Source: Pontibacter lucknowensis
GTDB lineage: Bacteria > Bacteroidota > Bacteroidia > Cytophagales > Hymenobacteraceae
Assembly (NCBI RefSeq): GCF_900156415.1
Contig: NZ_FTNM01000007.1
Span: forward strand, 62,001-126,000
Direction: 5' to 3'
DNA: 64,000 bases
Position numbers and translations under genes: made by a program. Below are positions 1-9,064 of this stretch, one piece after another. Position 1 is the first letter of the stretch. Each line of letters begins with the position of its first letter. The notes below the pieces were generated by a model that saw only the letters and a list, made by a program, of their open reading frames with translations, had not been told where the DNA came from and did no database searches.

Positions 1-524
1 CAACCGGCAGTGGCGGTATCGTTTCGCTTCAGGTTCGGGATGTCGAGCATGCCGGTCACAGCCAGGCCAAAGATTGGCTCGGGGCTGTCGATGCTGTGAC
101 CGCCTGCCAACGGTATACCTGCTTCGTGGCAGATGCTGCGGCTACCTTCGATCACACGCTTGGCTACCTCTGGGGCCAGTTTGTCAATTGGCCAGCCCAG
201 TACGGCAATAGCCATCGTAGGTATACCGCCCATGGCGTATACATCCGAAATGGCGTTAGCAGAGGCGATACGGCCAAAGTCGTAGGCATCATCCACGATC
301 GGCATGAAAAAGTCAGTGGTGCTGATGACGGCGCGGCCATTGCCAATGTCATACACGGCGGCATCGTCGCGGGAGCTGTTCCCAACCAGTAGCTTGTCGT
401 TTTCGGGGTAGTGAATGTTGGTGTGCAGGATCTTATCAAGCACTTTTGGGGATATTTTGCAGCCGCAGCCAGCACCGTGGCTGTACTGGGTAAGCTTTAT
501 GTCTTGTATGCTAGTTTCTTCCAT
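1..524 (-). CDS. selD: Selenide, water dikinase SelD (partial, C-terminus off window)
   Basis: SelD uses ATP to activate selenide to selenophosphate, the selenium donor for tRNA 2-selenouridine (and for selenocysteine where that pathway exists). The visible N-terminal 174 residues carry [15 protein letters not shown]; Cys20 and Lys23 correspond to the catalytic Cys17 and Lys20 of E. coli SelD, so this is the cysteine form and not a selenoprotein. Further family motifs are the segment around [11 protein letters not shown] and [18 protein letters not shown]. It starts at ATG 524, four bases after the stop of mnmH, which supplies the enzyme that uses its product. The 3' part lies beyond base 1. 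Identification is firm; completeness of the gene cannot be judged here. Confidence 0.96.
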   Translation of the reverse strand, partial: MEETSIQDIKLTQYSHGAGCGCKISPKVLDKILHTNIHYPENDKLLVGNSSRDDAAVYDIGNGRAVISTTDFFMPIVDDAYDFGRIASANAISDVYAMGGIPTMAIAVLGWPIDKLAPEVAKRVIEGSRSICHEAGIPLAGGHSIDSPEPIFGLAVTGMLDIPNLKRNDTATAG

Positions 525-528
525 GGTA

Positions 529-1557
529 TTAGATCAGCTGATGCTGTTTTGCAAATTTAATCAGGTGCTGGGCGTTCTCTTCCGGTTTCAAAGTTTCCAG
601 AGGCAGTCGCAGCACCACCTGCTTTTTGGCTAGTTCGTAGGTATAGGCCTTGTCGTAATAGGTGAGGGCGATGTCAACCATTTTCTCCATGTCGCCAGCC
701 GAGATGGCTTCAATTGCCTCTTTCGTGGCCATCCCTCCCAGGCGTTTTTTTATTCTGAGAATGGCCGACTCCAACAAGGCTGGATCAGTGCGGCAGTACT
801 CTTCGGCCAGCTTTTGTATACGCAGCGCCTTGGGTACTTCGAGCACAATGGTAGGCGAAGCTTGCATACGATCGAAGAGCGGCTTAGGCATCTGTACCTT
901 GCCGATGCTGATGCTCTCGTCCTCCAGCCACAGCGGCTGCTGTTCATCCAGCTCGAGCATGGCCATACCCAGCAGGTTCTCGAAGTGCTCGGTGCTGGGC
1001 TGCGGTGCCATACCTATACCTCCGAAGGCAGAGCCTTTGTGGCTGGCCAACCCTTCGAGGTCGAGCACCTGCTGACCGTGCTGTTGCAGGTATGGGAGCA
1101 GGTCTGTTTTGCCACTGCCGGTGTTGCCGCTGATAATAAGCAATGGCCGCTCCCGCTCAAACTGCCCGTGCATGTAATGGCGGTAAGCCTTGTAGCCACC
1201 CTGCAACAGGTATACTTTGAATCCGGCAAAGTCGAGGAGCCAGGCCATGGCCCCACTGCGCATACCGCCGCGCCAGCAGTGTACCAGCAGCTCTTTCTGC
1301 GGCGCCAGTTTCTCTGCCTCCTGCACAAACTTTGACATCTTGGGGCCGAATAGGTCGAGCCCGATCAGCACAGCCGGGTCATGCCCCTGTTGTTTGTAGG
1401 CTGTGCCTACTTTAGCCCGCTCTTCATCCGAGAAAATAGGGAAGCTCAATGCCTGCGGTATACGTCCGATCGCATACTCTTTTGGGGCGCGGGCATCCAG
1501 CACGGGCAACTGCTTCGCTTTCTGCAGAAAGTCTTCTATGGTGATGCTGTTGATCAC
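529..1557 (-). CDS. mnmH: tRNA 2-selenouridine synthase MnmH (SelU)
   Basis: Replaces sulfur by selenium at the wobble 2-thiouridine of certain tRNAs, using selenophosphate from the adjacent selD product. The 342-residue protein has an N-terminal rhodanese domain (about residues 5-130) with the active-site loop HCWRGGMRS and Cys94 as the expected catalytic cysteine. A P-loop domain follows, with GNTGSGKT at about 144-151. Length and domain order match the family. It sits two bases after pdxJ and four bases before selD, so the three are almost certainly co-transcribed. No frameshift or missing key residue is visible. Confidence 0.96.
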   Translation of the reverse strand: MINSITIEDFLQKAKQLPVLDARAPKEYAIGRIPQALSFPIFSDEERAKVGTAYKQQGHDPAVLIGLDLFGPKMSKFVQEAEKLAPQKELLVHCWRGGMRSGAMAWLLDFAGFKVYLLQGGYKAYRHYMHGQFERERPLLIISGNTGSGKTDLLPYLQQHGQQVLDLEGLASHKGSAFGGIGMAPQPSTEHFENLLGMAMLELDEQQPLWLEDESISIGKVQMPKPLFDRMQASPTIVLEVPKALRIQKLAEEYCRTDPALLESAILRIKKRLGGMATKEAIEAISAGDMEKMVDIALTYYDKAYTYELAKKQVVLRLPLETLKPEENAQHLIKFAKQHQLI

Positions 1558-1559
1558 GG

Positions 1560-2273
1560 CTACTTGAGTTGACGCAGGTATAGCTGGATGGTGTTCTCCA
1601 GCCCGAAGTATAGCGCGTCACAGATGAGCGCATGCCCGATGCTTACTTCCAACAGGCCAGGCAGTGTGTCCTTCAGGTACTTCAGGTTGTCAAGGTCAAG
1701 GTCGTGGCCGGCATTGAGGCCAATGCCGAAATCCTGCGCTCTCCGGGCTGCTACCAGGTATGACCGTATCGCTTCTTCAGGGCTGGTCGGGTACCCTTTG
1801 GCATAGGCTTCCGTGTATAACTCAACCCGATCAGTGCCTACCAGGGAGGCGCCTTCGATCATGCGTACATCCGGGTCCACGAAAATAGAAGTGCGTATAC
1901 CTAGCTCCTTCAGCTCACCGATCACATCTGTCAGGAAGTCCTTGTGCGTGAGTGTATCCCAACCGGCGTTGGAAGTGATAGCGTCAGGTGCATCCGGCAC
2001 GAGTGTCGCCTGTGCAGGGCGCACGTCTTTTACCAGTTTTAGAAAATCAGGAGTCGGGTTGCCTTCAATGTTAAACTCGGTGGTTACGACTTCTTTCAGA
2101 TCATACACGTCGCGGTAGCGGATATGGCGCTCGTCGGGACGTGGGTGCACGGTGATGCCTTCGGCTCCGAACCGCTCGCAGTCTTTAGCGACCTGCACTA
2201 CGTTTGGTCTGTCGCCGCCGCGGGCGTTCCGCAGTGTGGCTATTTTGTTTATATTTACACTGAGTTTGGTCAT
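1560..2273 (-). CDS. pdxJ: Pyridoxine 5'-phosphate synthase PdxJ
   Basis: Last step of DXP-dependent vitamin B6 synthesis: condenses 3-amino-2-oxopropyl phosphate with 1-deoxyxylulose 5-phosphate to pyridoxine 5'-phosphate. The 237-residue cytoplasmic TIM barrel has the family signatures [15 protein letters not shown] at the N-terminus, [15 protein letters not shown] with the two active-site histidines, FNIEGNPT with the catalytic glutamate, and [13 protein letters not shown] near the C-terminus. It is first in the pdxJ-mnmH-selD operon. Coupling B6 synthesis to selenium tRNA modification has no obvious biochemical logic and may only reflect shared transcription. Confidence 0.97.
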   Translation of the reverse strand: MTKLSVNINKIATLRNARGGDRPNVVQVAKDCERFGAEGITVHPRPDERHIRYRDVYDLKEVVTTEFNIEGNPTPDFLKLVKDVRPAQATLVPDAPDAITSNAGWDTLTHKDFLTDVIGELKELGIRTSIFVDPDVRMIEGASLVGTDRVELYTEAYAKGYPTSPEEAIRSYLVAARRAQDFGIGLNAGHDLDLDNLKYLKDTLPGLLEVSIGHALICDALYFGLENTIQLYLRQLK

Positions 2274-2439
2274 GGTATGTGTTTTATAGCCCGCAGGCTG
2301 GTGGTACGTATGCTTACGGAAAGACTAAATTAATGGAAATTTGCTTAAGATGATAACCTATGGCTTTGGCCGTAGTAGTGTATAAAGTATAGGCAGGAGG
2401 TGTGTCACTTACTGTAAACAATCAATCAACAATAAAACT

Positions 2440-2901
2440 ATGAGTTTAAAACAACGCATTGAAGCCGATATCAAGCAGGCGATGTTGGCCAAAGACAAAG
2501 CCCGCCTACAGGCACTCCGCAGCATCAAATCCCAGATCCTGCTGGCTGAAACCGAAAAGGGTGGTACCGATGGTCTAAGTGAGGATACTGAGCTGAAACT
2601 GCTCACCAAAGCCGCCAAGCAACGCCGCGAGTCAGCTGAGGTATACGCCCAGCAGCAGCGCCCCGACCTGGAGCAAGTTGAGCTGGCAGAGCTCGCCGTA
2701 ATAGAAGAGTATATGCCAAAGCAGCTGGATGAGGGTGACTTGCGCATTCGCCTGCTGGACATCATACAGCGAGTAGGCGCAACCGGCCCGTCTGACCTTG
2801 GCAAAGTGATGGGCGTCGCCTCCCGCGAACTCGCCGGGCAGGCTGACGGTCGCGCAATTTCGAAAGCGGTAGGTGATTTGCTTAACAACACCGATTTCTA
2901 G
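2440..2901 (+). CDS. GatB/YqeY domain protein
   Basis: A 153-residue cytoplasmic protein of the YqeY family, related to the C-terminal tRNA-binding tail of GatB/GatE amidotransferases. It begins with a helical segment (MSLKQRIEADIKQAM, then LQALRSIKSQI) and ends with GKVMGVASRELAGQADGR, the typical small three-helix domain. Length is normal for the family. The cellular role is not established; YqeY proteins are often encoded near rpsU or dnaG, which is not the case here. It is divergent from pdxJ across 166 bases. A hairpin with a T-rich tail follows it. Confidence 0.9.
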   Translation: MSLKQRIEADIKQAMLAKDKARLQALRSIKSQILLAETEKGGTDGLSEDTELKLLTKAAKQRRESAEVYAQQQRPDLEQVELAELAVIEEYMPKQLDEGDLRIRLLDIIQRVGATGPSDLGKVMGVASRELAGQADGRAISKAVGDLLNNTDF

Positions 2902-2951
2902 CATTTGGATTTTTTGCGGCTTGCACACTAGTGAGACTGCTGCAATTACAT

Positions 2952-3003
2952 TATATTTGAAGGCAGGGGCGACAAGTGTTCGCTTCTGCCTTTAATTTTT
3001 TTA
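2952..3003 (+). terminator. Hairpin with T-tract between yqeY and cvpA; -7-like box just before it
   Basis: AAGGCAG at 2960-2966 pairs with CTGCCTT at 2987-2993, with an inner GCGA/TCGC pairing and a T-rich stretch up to the cvpA GTG start. This looks like the intrinsic terminator of the YqeY gene. TATATTTG at 2952-2959 matches the Bacteroidota -7 promoter consensus, which would place the hairpin inside a cvpA leader; that reading is uncertain. Confidence 0.6.
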
Positions 3004-3007
3004 TCCC

Positions 3008-3526
3008 GTGAGTACCTTCGATATTTTTCTGGCTATACCAATTCTGTTCGGCGCCTTCATGGGCTTCCGCAAAGGTCTTTTGCTCGAACTGATTTCGCTT
3101 TTTGCGCTTGTACTGGGCATTCTGCTTGGCCTCAAACTGCTTGATTCCGGCCTGCCCATCATGAAAGAGTACATTGGCGACGCTGGTGGCTTGCTGCCTT
3201 TCGTTACCTTCCTGGTCATCTTTGTGGCTATTATTCTGGGGGTGCGGGTGTTGGGTATCCTGCTCAAAAAAGTGATCGACTTTACTCCCTTTGGTTTGTT
3301 TGACAACATTCTGGGCGGATTGCTCGGAGCTCTCAAATGGACATTGGCCCTGAGCCTGTTGCTCTATGTTTCGGAGATGGCAGGTATAGCCATTACGCCA
3401 GAAACTGCTGCCAGCTCAATGGTATACCCATTCGTAGTCAAAACGACTCCTTATGCGCTTAGCGTCATGAGCTACGTGCTGCCATTTGTAAAGTCACTGC
3501 TGCTTTCGCTGAAGAACCATTTTTAG
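3008..3526 (+). CDS. CvpA family membrane protein
   Basis: A 172-residue integral inner-membrane protein with four predicted hydrophobic segments (about residues 5-25, 28-46, 62-85 and 100-125). It matches the CvpA family, named for colicin V production in E. coli and generally linked to envelope homeostasis; its exact function is not settled. The family hallmark F-G-A-F-M-G-F-R-K-G-L near the N-terminus and the central Phe-Gly-Leu-Phe-Asp-Asn-Ile-Leu-Gly-Gly motif are present. Translation starts at GTG 3008. It ends five bases before the pabA-like gene, suggesting co-transcription. Confidence 0.9.
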   Translation: MSTFDIFLAIPILFGAFMGFRKGLLLELISLFALVLGILLGLKLLDSGLPIMKEYIGDAGGLLPFVTFLVIFVAIILGVRVLGILLKKVIDFTPFGLFDNILGGLLGALKWTLALSLLLYVSEMAGIAITPETAASSMVYPFVVKTTPYALSVMSYVLPFVKSLLLSLKNHF

Positions 3527-3531
3527 GCGGC

Positions 3532-4104
3532 ATGCTTCTGTTGCTCGATAATTTTGACTCGTTTACCTACAACCTGGTTGACTACTTCGGGCAGCTAGGG
3601 GTGGAGATGCATGTGCTGCGCAATGATGTGAAATTGGAGGAGGTGCAGGGGCTCCCGATTGAGGGCATTGTGCTTTCACCCGGGCCGGGGGAGCCGCAGA
3701 AGGCAGGTGTAATGATGGACGTAATCCGGCATTACCATGACAAAGTGCCCATGCTGGGCATCTGTCTGGGGCATCAGGCGCTGGGTGAGTTTTTGGGAGC
3801 GCAGCTAGACAAAGGTATAAAGCCAATGCACGGCAAAATCTCGGAGATCAGCTGCGAGGATGATCCGCTGTTCGCTGGTCTGCCCTCCAAGATGCCCGTT
3901 GTACGCTACCATTCACTTGTTTTGAAGCATTGGCCTGACAGTATTGTGCCGCTTGCGTATACAGCCGAAGGGGAACTGATGGCCTTCAGGCACAGTACAC
4001 TGCCGCTGCATGCGCTGCAGTTTCATCCGGAGGCCGCCCTCACGACTTATGGCCTCGATATGCTGCGAAATTGGCTTGATATTGCTAATATTGCAGGTCG
4101 GTAG
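3532..4104 (+). CDS. pabA: Aminodeoxychorismate/anthranilate synthase glutaminase subunit
   Basis: Class I glutamine amidotransferase of 190 residues that supplies ammonia to a chorismate-using partner (PabB for folate or TrpE for tryptophan). The catalytic triad context is clear: LLLDNFDSFTYNL at the start, GICLGHQALGEFLGA with the nucleophilic cysteine, and LQFHPEA with the catalytic histidine. No trpE, pabB or trp gene is adjacent, so PabA is the more likely role, but the enzyme may serve both pathways as in other bacteria with a single such subunit. Confidence 0.92.
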   Translation: MLLLLDNFDSFTYNLVDYFGQLGVEMHVLRNDVKLEEVQGLPIEGIVLSPGPGEPQKAGVMMDVIRHYHDKVPMLGICLGHQALGEFLGAQLDKGIKPMHGKISEISCEDDPLFAGLPSKMPVVRYHSLVLKHWPDSIVPLAYTAEGELMAFRHSTLPLHALQFHPEAALTTYGLDMLRNWLDIANIAGR

Positions 4105-4147
4105 CAGCCGGATTTTTTACAACACATTACTTTTACGAATTTCAGGA

Positions 4148-4924
4148 ATGGATCTACAGATCAAACACGAAGGCGAATTTCAGTACATTGACGAAGGAGA
4201 AGGAGAAGTGCTACTATTGCTGCACGGCTTGTTCGGAGCCCTTAGCAACTGGAACGGCGTAGTGGACCATTTTTCTAAAAATTACCGTGTGGTTATTCCG
4301 CTGATGCCTATCTATGAAATGGCGCTTCATAAAGCGGGTGTGCCCGGGCTGGTTTCTTTCATCGAGGATTTTGTTAAATTTAAGAACCTGAGCGACCTCA
4401 CACTGCTGGGCAACTCACTGGGCGGGCACGTGGCCCTGGTCTATACCTTGAAGAACCCTAATAAGGTAAAACGTCTGGTGCTGACCGGAAGCTCTGGCCT
4501 GTTCGAGGACTCCATGGGCGGATCGTTTCCGAAGCGCGGCAACTACGAGTATGTAAAAGAGCGTGTGGAGTATACCTTCTACAGCCCGGAGACAGCTACG
4601 AAAGAGCTTGTAGACGAAGTGTTCGATATTACCAACAGCAATGCCAAGTGCTTGCGCATAATCGCTATCGCCAAGTCGGCGCAGCGGCATAATATGGCAA
4701 AGGATATCACAAACATAAAGGTGCCTACGTTGTTGATATGGGGATTGAATGATACGATCACCCCACCGCTTGTTGCGCACGAGTTCAACAGGCTGATGCC
4801 GGGCTCGCAGCTTTACTTCATAGATAAGTGCGGACATGCTCCCATGATGGAACATCCGGAGCGGTTTAACAGTATCTTAGATAAATTTTTGGCCAAAACA
4901 GAAGCAAGGGAAACAGCCACATGA
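4148..4924 (+). CDS. Alpha/beta hydrolase
   Basis: A 258-residue soluble hydrolase. Visible motifs are the oxyanion region LLLLHGLFGALSNW, the nucleophile elbow GNSLGGH (Ser), the acid region WGLNDTITPP and the histidine context CGHAPMMEHPERF, so the catalytic triad is complete. The start is placed at ATG 4148; the frame stays open into the end of pabA but those codons are that gene read out of frame. The ATGA overlap with the CBS protein implies translational coupling. Substrate unknown. Confidence 0.9.
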   Translation: MDLQIKHEGEFQYIDEGEGEVLLLLHGLFGALSNWNGVVDHFSKNYRVVIPLMPIYEMALHKAGVPGLVSFIEDFVKFKNLSDLTLLGNSLGGHVALVYTLKNPNKVKRLVLTGSSGLFEDSMGGSFPKRGNYEYVKERVEYTFYSPETATKELVDEVFDITNSNAKCLRIIAIAKSAQRHNMAKDITNIKVPTLLIWGLNDTITPPLVAHEFNRLMPGSQLYFIDKCGHAPMMEHPERFNSILDKFLAKTEARETAT

Positions 4925-5586
4925 TCGCAGAAGAACTCATCAACCAAATGATACCGCCGCTTAAGCTTTACGACACCGTCGACAAAGCCTTGCGATGGAT
5001 GGATGAGTTCCGCGTAAACGAACTGCCCGTGTCCCGCAACCGCAAGTACATGGGGCTCGCCACTGAAACCAATCTGATCGAACTCCCTGACCGCAGCCAG
5101 ACACTGGAGCAGATTAAACTTGAGTACCAGGATGTGTTTGTGATGCACCACCAGCATTTCTATGATGTGATGGAGGCCGCTATCAAAAACAAGATTCAGG
5201 TGGTGCCTGTGCTTGACGAAGAGCAGGACTATATGGGCATTATCACCATCAACGATACCCTGGCCGCTTTTGGACAGATGTCGGCCTTACAGGGCCAGGG
5301 TAGTATACTGGTGCTTACTATGCAAGAGCGAGACTATTCCCTTGGACAGATCAGCCGCCTGATAGAGGAGGAGAATGTCAAGATACTGAGCGCCTATGTA
5401 TCGCCAGACGAAGTAGATCCTTACAATATCAAGCTCACGCTTAAACTCAATACAACCGATCTCACGCGCATTATCGCCACACTCGAGCGATTCGAATACC
5501 GGGTGACGGCGCAATTCCAGGACGGATCCAAATATGACGTTGGTCGTGACCGCCTGGATATGCTGTTCAAGTACCTGGACATATAG
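4921..5586 (+). CDS. CBS domain-containing protein
   Basis: A 221-residue protein with two CBS repeats (about residues 10-65 and 70-130) and a C-terminal domain with alternating hydrophobic strands (about 140-215) that resembles an ACT-like fold. CBS pairs bind adenosyl ligands and act as energy or metabolite sensors. The gene overlaps the hydrolase stop by four bases (ATGA). It lies two genes before nadK; the same neighbourhood occurs in other Bacteroidota, but I cannot name a partner. Function is unknown beyond a sensory role. Confidence 0.85.
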   Translation: MIAEELINQMIPPLKLYDTVDKALRWMDEFRVNELPVSRNRKYMGLATETNLIELPDRSQTLEQIKLEYQDVFVMHHQHFYDVMEAAIKNKIQVVPVLDEEQDYMGIITINDTLAAFGQMSALQGQGSILVLTMQERDYSLGQISRLIEEENVKILSAYVSPDEVDPYNIKLTLKLNTTDLTRIIATLERFEYRVTAQFQDGSKYDVGRDRLDMLFKYLDI

Positions 5587-5600
5587 CCCTGTCCCAGTCC

Positions 5601-6989
5601 GTGATCATTCGCACTTTCCTGCTGCTGTGTTTTAATTTGCTTGGCTATACCTTAGCGGCGCAGCCCTGCATGACCGAATATGTTGTGATCGACAGTGTCG
5701 GCTTTGAAGGCAACGAGATCAGTAAAGGCCGCATGCTCCTCTTCGAACTTAATATCGCTACTGGCGATACGCTAGCTACAGCTGAGTTGGAAGGCAAGCT
5801 GGAGGAAAATCGCAGAAGACTGTTTAACCTGCGTCTGTTTCATGAAGTAGGCTATACCTATACCTGTCTAGAAGGGCGGGTGTCTGTGACCTATACCATG
5901 CAGGAGCGCTGGTACCTGTACCCGATTCCTATCTTCGACCTGGCTGATCGTAACTTCAACGCCTGGCTTGAGCGCCGCGACTGGGGACGTGTCGACTATG
6001 GAATCAACCTGATCAGGCGCAATTTCAGAGGACGGAATGAAGAGGTGCGTGTCAGATTGCAGCAAGGTTTCAACAAGCGGCTGGAGTTTATCTACCGGGT
6101 GCCTTATGTCAGCCGTGCGCATAAGCTGGGTATGGACTTTGGGGTGGCCGACTACCGGAGCCGTGCCATTGATTACCGCACACTGAATAACCGACAGCGG
6201 TTTTTTGTGCAGGAGAGCGGCGTGCCAATTCAGCGCACCCTGCTCACGACTGGCCTTACACACCGGCAGAGCGTACAGCGGCAGGAAGGGATACGACTAA
6301 CATATGTGAAGGAGCAAGTGGCTGATACTGTACTAGCGCTTAATCCGGTGTACTACAGTGATGGAGGTCATGACCGGCAGTATCTGCGAGTGGAGCTGTC
6401 GAAAGTGGTAAACCTGCGCAATTCCTTTATTTACCCGCTCACCGGTAGTTATTTTGAAGCTATAGCCGCGCAGACGTTTTTTTTGAACGGAAACGGAACG
6501 CCTATCACAACTCTGCGTGCAAAGTATGTGGATTATCGCCATTTATCAGGTAAATATTATTATTTTGTGGGTGGTGAAGCGCAAACCCGGTTGTCACGCC
6601 GCTATGCTTACGCTGATAATGTGGCGCTCGGCTTTCGGTCGCTGGTGCGGGGATATGAACTGCAGGTGGTTGGCGGGCAGCACTTCGGCTTGTTTAAGCA
6701 GGGACTGACCCGGGAGCTCTTTCAGCACGAGGGGGTGCATCTGAAGTTTATTCGGAGTCCTAAGTTCAACAAGGTGCCATTGGCCCTGTATGCCAACGTC
6801 TTCACTGACGCCGGTTACGTAGCCGACGATGTATTTGATAAAGGCAACCCGCTGGCCAACCGGCTGCTGGCAGGAGCGGGGGCGGGACTGCACCTGGTCA
6901 CCTTTTATGACTTTGTGTTTCGGGCGGAGTACACCCTGAATCGCGAAGGCAATGGCGGCCTATACTTTAGTGGCCGCTTCCCCTTTTAA
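5601..6989 (+). CDS. POTRA / surface-antigen D15 type outer-membrane protein
   Basis: A 462-residue exported protein starting at GTG 5601 with a signal peptide (about 1-20, cleaved after LAA). A single POTRA-like domain (about 28-105: IDSVGFEGNEISKGRMLLFE and later strands) precedes a C-terminal beta-barrel rich in alternating aromatic and polar residues and ending in phenylalanine (SGRFPF), as outer-membrane barrels do. It belongs to the Omp85/BamA-TamA superfamily but is much shorter than the five-POTRA BamA at 10672. It may insert or anchor a specific set of outer-membrane proteins. No recognised name. Confidence 0.82.
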   Translation: MIIRTFLLLCFNLLGYTLAAQPCMTEYVVIDSVGFEGNEISKGRMLLFELNIATGDTLATAELEGKLEENRRRLFNLRLFHEVGYTYTCLEGRVSVTYTMQERWYLYPIPIFDLADRNFNAWLERRDWGRVDYGINLIRRNFRGRNEEVRVRLQQGFNKRLEFIYRVPYVSRAHKLGMDFGVADYRSRAIDYRTLNNRQRFFVQESGVPIQRTLLTTGLTHRQSVQRQEGIRLTYVKEQVADTVLALNPVYYSDGGHDRQYLRVELSKVVNLRNSFIYPLTGSYFEAIAAQTFFLNGNGTPITTLRAKYVDYRHLSGKYYYFVGGEAQTRLSRRYAYADNVALGFRSLVRGYELQVVGGQHFGLFKQGLTRELFQHEGVHLKFIRSPKFNKVPLALYANVFTDAGYVADDVFDKGNPLANRLLAGAGAGLHLVTFYDFVFRAEYTLNREGNGGLYFSGRFPF

Positions 6990-7003
6990 CGAAAAGAAGA
7001 TAT

Positions 7004-7891
7004 ATGAAGATAGCTATACTGGGAAAACCCTTTGACGAAGAGTACGGTCCGTTTATTCAGAATCTTTTTGACGAACTGCAGCGCCGTAAAGCCGACATTC
7101 TGGTGGTGGAGCATTTCAGTCTGTTTCTGCAGAACCGTATCAATTTGCCGGAAGGTATACCTACTTTCACCCGTGGCGATAGCCTGGAAGGAGTAGACTT
7201 TGTGCTGAGCCTTGGTGGCGACGGCACTCTGCTGGACACCGTTACCTATGTGGGGGCGCTCCAGATTCCAATCCTGGGTATCAACACGGGGCGACTCGGC
7301 TTTCTGGCCACCATTGCCCACGACAGCATCAACCTGGCACTGGATGCCCTTTTTAAAGGACACTATACCTTCGATGACCGGGCACTTATCCGGGTAGATT
7401 CCGACCTGGAAATCTTTGATGGAATCAACTTTGGGCTTAATGAATTCAGTTTGCTAAAGCGTGATTCCTCGTCCATGATAGCTGTACATGCGTATATAGA
7501 TGGTGAGTATCTGAACACTTACTGGGCCGATGGGCTGGTAGTGGCCACCCCGACCGGATCGACGGGCTATTCGCTTAGCTGTGGTGGTCCGTTGGTATTA
7601 CCACAGACCAACAATTTCGTTATATCACCCGTATGCCCTCACAACCTGAATGTGCGGCCTATGATCGTGTCAGACCGAAGCGTGATCTCATTTGAAGTAG
7701 AAGGGCGCAGCAGCACATACCTGGCCTCGCTCGACTCAAGGTCCGTTCCAGTAGACATGTCAGTTCAGATAGCGGTGCGACGAGAGAATTTTGTGGCACG
7801 ACTTGTCAAACTGCATCACGTAAACTTCCTGACTACCTTGCGTGGCAAGTTAAACTGGGGTCTTGATAAAAGAACAAATATTTTTAGGTAA
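7004..7891 (+). CDS. nadK: NAD kinase
   Basis: Phosphorylates NAD+ to NADP+ in the cytoplasm. The 295-residue protein has the GGDGTLL motif at 71-77 with catalytic Asp73, the NTGRLGFLA segment, and the NAD-binding TPTGSTGYSLSCGGPLV segment. Length and motif order are those of bacterial NadK. It begins 14 bases after the D15-type gene and is probably the last gene of this plus-strand run, because a promoter box for the next gene lies at 7941. Confidence 0.97.
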   Translation: MKIAILGKPFDEEYGPFIQNLFDELQRRKADILVVEHFSLFLQNRINLPEGIPTFTRGDSLEGVDFVLSLGGDGTLLDTVTYVGALQIPILGINTGRLGFLATIAHDSINLALDALFKGHYTFDDRALIRVDSDLEIFDGINFGLNEFSLLKRDSSSMIAVHAYIDGEYLNTYWADGLVVATPTGSTGYSLSCGGPLVLPQTNNFVISPVCPHNLNVRPMIVSDRSVISFEVEGRSSTYLASLDSRSVPVDMSVQIAVRRENFVARLVKLHHVNFLTTLRGKLNWGLDKRTNIFR

Positions 7892-7917
7892 ATTATATTC
7901 AATATTTAATATACATA

Positions 7918-7948
7918 TTTTTATACCAGAAAATTATTTCTATTTTTG
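7918..7948 (+). promoter_or_regulatory. Putative promoter for the first porG-like gene
   Basis: TATTTTTG at 7941-7948 matches the Bacteroidota -7 consensus TAnnTTTG. A T-rich -33 element (TTTT at about 7919-7922) lies 18 bases upstream. A start about 6 bases downstream gives a leader of roughly 60 bases before ATG 8016, and argues against using the in-frame codons between 7863 and 8016. Confidence 0.6.
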
Positions 7949-8015
7949 TCACAATGGTTTAATTTGGATGAATTATAAGCCTGCGGAAATACGCTTAAAA
8001 AGAAATTGGTTCGCT

Positions 8016-9017
8016 ATGAAGAGATTTACTACGCTGTTTTTATTACTTACTGTTGTGCTTACTACTGTGGCCATAGAGGCTGAAGCACAGCGCTTTACTA
8101 AGCGAAAGGAGTACTCCACAGTGGGTATCCAGCTGGGTGCTTCTAACTACTTCGGCGACCTGGTGCCTCAGCCAAACTTTACGAGTATGCGCATTAAGTC
8201 TACTCGTCCGAGTGTGGGGATCAATTATACGCACCGTCACTTCCCGCGTATTTCTTCGCGTGTGGCTTTCAACTGGAACCGCATTGCGGGTGATGATGCC
8301 CTGGCAGCCGGACCTGATGAAGGGGAGAACCTAGGCCGATACAGACGTAACCTGTCTTTCCGCAACGATATTAAAGAATTGAGTGCTGTAGCGATCATTG
8401 ACCTTTTCGAAAACCGTAACTATTACCGCCGCCGTCCGGACTTCGTGCCTTATGGTTTTATCGGTGTAGCAGTAATGCACCACAACCCGAAAGCGTATTA
8501 TGAAAACGGCTCTCATCCAGGTTTGTCAGCTGATCAGGATATTCCTTCTGGCTGGTATGCCTTGCAGCCACTTGGTACAGAAGGTCAGTTCGTAGATCAT
8601 CCGGGCACTGTTAGCGACCCTTACAGCCGCGTACAGATCGCCATTCCTTTTGGACTTGGTGTACGATACAAGCTGGACCGCAACTGGGACTTTAGCTTCG
8701 AGGTAGGCTGGAGAGCCACCTTTACAGACTACCTGGATGACGTTAGTACAGCCCACGTAGATAAAAACGTACTGCTAAGTGAGGGCAACCGCGTAGACAA
8801 CCGTAATGCCTCTGTAATCTTCTCTGACAGAAGCGCTGAGTCAGGCTTCACAAATGACCTGATTACAGAGCCGAATGGTTTCAGTCGTCTGCGTCCATAT
8901 GGTACAAGCAATAACCGTACACGGGGTAACAGCTCTGACAATGATTGGTACATCCAAACAAGCTTAGGCCTGAACTATATCTTGAATCCACGTGTAAGAA
9001 GACCTAAATTCAGATAA
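8016..9017 (+). CDS. DUF6089 / PorG-like outer-membrane beta-barrel protein (copy 1)
   Basis: A 333-residue protein with a signal peptide (MKRFTTLFLLLTVVL..., cleavage near AEAQ) and a barrel-like body opening with GIQLGASNYFGDL, the signature of the DUF6089 family. The founding functional member is PorG of the Porphyromonas gingivalis type IX secretion system, and there too porG precedes uppS, bamA and two ompH genes. The start at ATG 8016 is chosen because a promoter box lies upstream of it inside the longer frame. The protein is longer than copy 2 by an insert with Gly/Asp-rich loops. PorG-like function is inferred from family and synteny. Confidence 0.82.
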   Translation: MKRFTTLFLLLTVVLTTVAIEAEAQRFTKRKEYSTVGIQLGASNYFGDLVPQPNFTSMRIKSTRPSVGINYTHRHFPRISSRVAFNWNRIAGDDALAAGPDEGENLGRYRRNLSFRNDIKELSAVAIIDLFENRNYYRRRPDFVPYGFIGVAVMHHNPKAYYENGSHPGLSADQDIPSGWYALQPLGTEGQFVDHPGTVSDPYSRVQIAIPFGLGVRYKLDRNWDFSFEVGWRATFTDYLDDVSTAHVDKNVLLSEGNRVDNRNASVIFSDRSAESGFTNDLITEPNGFSRLRPYGTSNNRTRGNSSDNDWYIQTSLGLNYILNPRVRRPKFR

Positions 9018-9021
9018 TATA

Positions 9022-9055
9022 ACGGAGTATAGTGCGTTGTTTTCCTAAACTCCGT
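9022..9055 (+). repeat. Inverted repeat between the two porG-like genes
   Basis: ACGGAGT at 9022-9028 pairs with ACTCCGT at 9049-9055 around a 20-base loop. There is no T-tract on the plus strand, so it is not an ordinary terminator. It could be a processing or stability element between the two cistrons. A GTG at 9032 lies in the loop, which favours ATG 9065 as the start of the next gene. Confidence 0.45.
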
Positions 9056-9064
9056 AAAAAATAC

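Noticed and set aside
814-1335. Plus-strand open frame of 173 codons
   Set aside because: Antisense to mnmH, which carries intact rhodanese and P-loop motifs.
7863-8015. Upstream extension of the first porG-like gene
   Set aside because: Overlaps the nadK end, is AT-rich and contains the promoter; the signal peptide begins at 8016.
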